Shown: positions 6,686 through 7,654 of the stretch, piece by piece
Layout: every line of letters starts with the position of its first letter
Numbering within the stretch: the stretch's first letter is position 1
NCBI GenBank assembly: GCA_900556665.1
Contig: USPX01000092.1
Span: forward strand, 1 to 7,654
Direction of reading: 5' to 3'
DNA length: 7,654 bases
From: an uncultured Eubacteriales bacterium
Lineage (GTDB): Bacteria > Bacillota_A > Clostridia > Lachnospirales > Cellulosilyticaceae
Notes under the pieces: generated by a model
The model's input: the letters and a program-made list of their open reading frames with translations, nothing else
Told to the model about the DNA's origin: nothing
The model's database searches: none
Program-made: the position numbers and the translations under genes

Positions 6686-6769
6686 ACGCTTCACAATGTG
6701 CGGCAAAGAAACATTGTTGATACAAATACGTCTCTCGATGTACGACAAAGAAACATCGATTGAAAGAAA
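6686..6769 (+). repeat. Two tandem 42-nt antitoxin repeats
   Basis: Unit 1 is 6686-6727 and unit 2 is 6728-6769; about two thirds of positions are identical. The best-conserved core is CAAAGAAACAT (6704-6714 and 6746-6756), offset by exactly 42 nt. Differences concentrate in paired positions and compensate each other, as expected of a conserved RNA structure rather than a coding repeat. Confidence 0.85.
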
Positions 6770-6801
6770 GCCCTAATTTTAATATTGGGGCTTTTTCTTT
6801 T
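6767..6801 (+). terminator. Intrinsic terminator between antitoxin and toxin
   Basis: AAAGCCCTAAT (6767-6777) pairs with ATTGGGGCTTT (6784-6794) over 11 bp including one G-T wobble, with a 6-nt loop, followed by TTCTTTT. In type III systems this leaky terminator sets the excess of antitoxin over toxin transcript. It ends 21 nt before the toxin ATG and just before the toxin's ribosome binding site. Confidence 0.9.
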
Positions 6802-6822
6802 AATGTTAAAAAGGAGGACTAG

Positions 6823-7323
6823 ATGCAAGAACGCGGAATGTATTTCGGCAAGGAAACTATTTATGATAAAATACGAAATCTTGGTGGACAATGGAATGAG
6901 GGAAAAGAATGACCTATTGTTTGCTTAATTGAGTCTTCAGAAAGTAAAGGACTTTTTTGGGCTATACCAGTTGGAAATTGGAATCATCGAGATGAACGTG
7001 GTCAACAAAGAATACAACAGTTTTTAGATTTCCCAGATAATGATTTAAGATCATGTTACTATCATTTGGGTAAAACTACTGTTAAGTCAATCTTCTTTAT
7101 TAGTGATGTTATCCCTATTACAGCTAAATATATCGAACGTGATTATCTAGGTTTTGATAAAAAATCCTTTGTTATTAAAAATAAAGGACTAATTTCTGAA
7201 CTAGAACGAAAGCTAAAACGTATTTTATCGTTTGAAGCTTCTAATGAAAATTACTTTAGACAACATATTACTGACATTAAACGAGATTTATTAAAAGAAC
7301 TATCTGAAGAAACTTCTAATTAG
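6823..7323 (+). pseudogene. Type III toxin, CptN-like endoribonuclease, interrupted by in-frame TGA
   Basis: The frame starts at ATG 6823 with a strong AAGGAGG site (6811-6817) and runs 166 codons to TAG 7321-7323, broken only by TGA at codon 30 (6910-6912). Before the stop it reads MQERGMYFGKETIYDKIRNL and GGQWNEGKE; after it, PIVCLIESSESKGLFWAIPV, GNWNHRDE, CYYHLGKTTVKSIFFISDVI and YFRQHITDIK. This matches my memory of CptIN-family toxins, including the xPxVCLI, WAIPVGNW, KSIFFISD and YFRQHI blocks and the length of about 165 residues. The class cuts RNA and is held inactive by the upstream repeat RNA. The stop probably replaces an Arg codon (CGA to TGA is a single transition). TGA serves as a normal stop elsewhere in this window, for example in the response regulator gene, so it is not a reassigned codon. 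No good restart site follows. Loss of function is inferred; a base-calling error is possible. Family assignment is from memory, without a search. Confidence 0.85.
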
Positions 7324-7352
7324 TTTTTAATACATAATCTCTTATTTTTAAA

Positions 7353-7490
7353 CTAAAACAGTACGTTTTTAGTACGTCCTACATCTTTTTCACTAAAGAG
7401 TGTTATAGAACTCCCAAGCCTTCTGAATACTTCTTTAATGATGTTATTAGTACAATATAATTGACAGTAAACTTTATAAAATATATCTAC
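7353..7490 (-). other. Short open stretch after the nuclease stop, possible gene remnant
   Basis: After the tandem stops TAG-TAA of the nuclease-like gene, the same minus-strand frame is open for 45 codons to TAG at 7355-7353. It reads protein-like sequence, for example IIKEVFRRLGSSITLFSEKD and GRTKNVLF. There is no start codon and no ribosome binding site, so it is not an intact gene. It may be debris of another accessory gene or chance. The rest of 7324-7493 shows an AGTACGT direct repeat (at about 7359 and 7370) and nothing else I can name. Confidence 0.25.
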
Positions 7491-7493
7491 TTA

Positions 7494-7654
7494 CTATTCA
7501 ATCCTCCATATTTCTATCACTTTAGTAACTAAGGTCTCTTGTCTTTCTCTTATCTCATTAGGTGTCCATTCCTCTACATTACAAATTAATTTAGTTAAAT
7601 CAAATGATGCCTTTTTATCTAGCTCTAAATACCTTGCTTTTTTCTTATCAAAAT
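7494..7654 (-). CDS. C-terminal tail of a DUF262/DUF1524 (GmrSD-like) protein, cut by the right edge
   Basis: Only the last 52 residues are visible, ending at TAG 7496-7494 and followed at once by TAA. The tail reads KKASFDLTKLICNVEEWTPN then EIRERQETLVTKVIEIWRIE. The pattern W-x-x-x-x-I-x-x-R-x-x-x-L-x(6)-I-W at the very C-terminus is characteristic of DUF1524 HNH domains in DUF262-containing GmrSD-type proteins. These include type IV restriction enzymes that cut modified phage DNA, and related defence proteins. The catalytic H-x-x-P motif and the DUF262 domain would lie beyond the window. The gene converges on the type III toxin locus. The assignment rests on a short conserved tail, so it is tentative, but the coding frame itself is convincing. 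Confidence 0.6.
   Translation of the reverse strand, partial: FDKKKARYLELDKKASFDLTKLICNVEEWTPNEIRERQETLVTKVIEIWRIE

Larger units (their letters stand above)
6654..6801 (+). ncRNA. Type III toxin-antitoxin RNA antitoxin, CptI/ToxI-like
   Basis: This is the predicted antitoxin RNA: a short leader, two tandem 42-nt repeats (6686-6727 and 6728-6769) and an intrinsic terminator, placed directly before the toxin gene. In type III systems such RNAs are cut by the toxin endoribonuclease into single repeats that fold as pseudoknots and hold it inactive in an RNA-protein complex. Here each repeat can form a 7-bp stem (6693-6699 with 6711-6717; 6735-6741 with 6753-6759) enclosing an 11-nt loop that ends in CAAAGAA. 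It can also form a 3-bp pseudoknot helix between the repeat's start and the loop (6687-6689 with 6700-6702; 6729-6731 with 6742-6744). Three pairs change on both sides between the copies while keeping pairing. Two repeats of about this length fit my memory of the CptI family. The 5' end is inferred from the promoter. Confidence 0.85.

Noticed and set aside
6503..6763. 86-codon plus-strand frame
   Set aside because: Runs through the antitoxin promoter and repeats; rich in F, Y and I as expected of AT-rich noncoding DNA, and the repeats evolve as RNA structure rather than codons.
6686..6769. CRISPR array or simple DNA-binding repeats
   Set aside because: Only two units, no spacers between them, and the changes compensate in stems; the terminator and toxin gene downstream fit a type III antitoxin much better.
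6691..6891. 66-codon minus-strand frame
   Set aside because: Antisense to the antitoxin repeats, terminator and toxin start; its internal repeat simply reflects the RNA repeats.
7066..7323. Independent 85-residue gene starting at TTG 7066
   Set aside because: In the same frame as the toxin start at 6823 and lacking a ribosome binding site; it is the rear of the interrupted toxin.

Overview
The window is AT-rich with strong Shine-Dalgarno sites (AAGGAGG/AAAGGAG), short intergenic gaps and sigma-A-like promoters. Gene content is LplB-type sugar permease, DUF624 protein, VanRS-like two-component pair and a type III toxin-antitoxin locus. This points to a low-GC Firmicute, most likely a gut or fibre-degrading clostridium of the Lachnospiraceae type. 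The species cannot be fixed from the sequence alone.

Left part (1-2712): a carbohydrate-uptake control region. A partial LplB/YtcP-type ABC sugar permease gene reads left off the edge. It is divergent from a LacI-family regulator gene and a DUF624 (YesL-like) membrane protein gene that overlaps the regulator by one base. The 281-bp divergent gap holds two near-consensus promoters and at least three exact 16-nt copies of one non-palindromic motif, the likely regulator sites. A perfect 16-bp hairpin ends the rightward unit.

Middle (2713-6377): remains of a MerR-family regulator gene with a frameshift in the DNA-binding domain. A hairpin between convergent genes follows. A leftward cluster comes next, in transcription order: Nudix hydrolase, phospholipid-methyltransferase-like SAM enzyme, OmpR/VanR-type response regulator and sensor histidine kinase. 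The last three are tightly packed (0-bp gap, then 4-bp overlap), so the regulator pair and the methyltransferase very probably share a transcript.

Right part (6378-7654): a small defence-type region. A promoter drives two tandem 42-nt repeats, each foldable as a pseudoknot with base changes that compensate between the copies. An intrinsic terminator and then a toxin gene follow. This is the ToxI-terminator-ToxN layout of a type III (RNA-protein) toxin-antitoxin system, and the toxin looks like the CptN family. The toxin frame carries an in-frame TGA at codon 30, while the rest of the frame stays open to a normal end, so the toxin appears recently inactivated. Convergent to it, and cut by the right edge, is the C-terminal tail of what looks like a DUF262/DUF1524 (GmrSD-like) nuclease.

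The most interesting item is the CptIN-like locus: its antitoxin RNA architecture, the palindrome lying inside its promoter, and the nonsense codon in its toxin.
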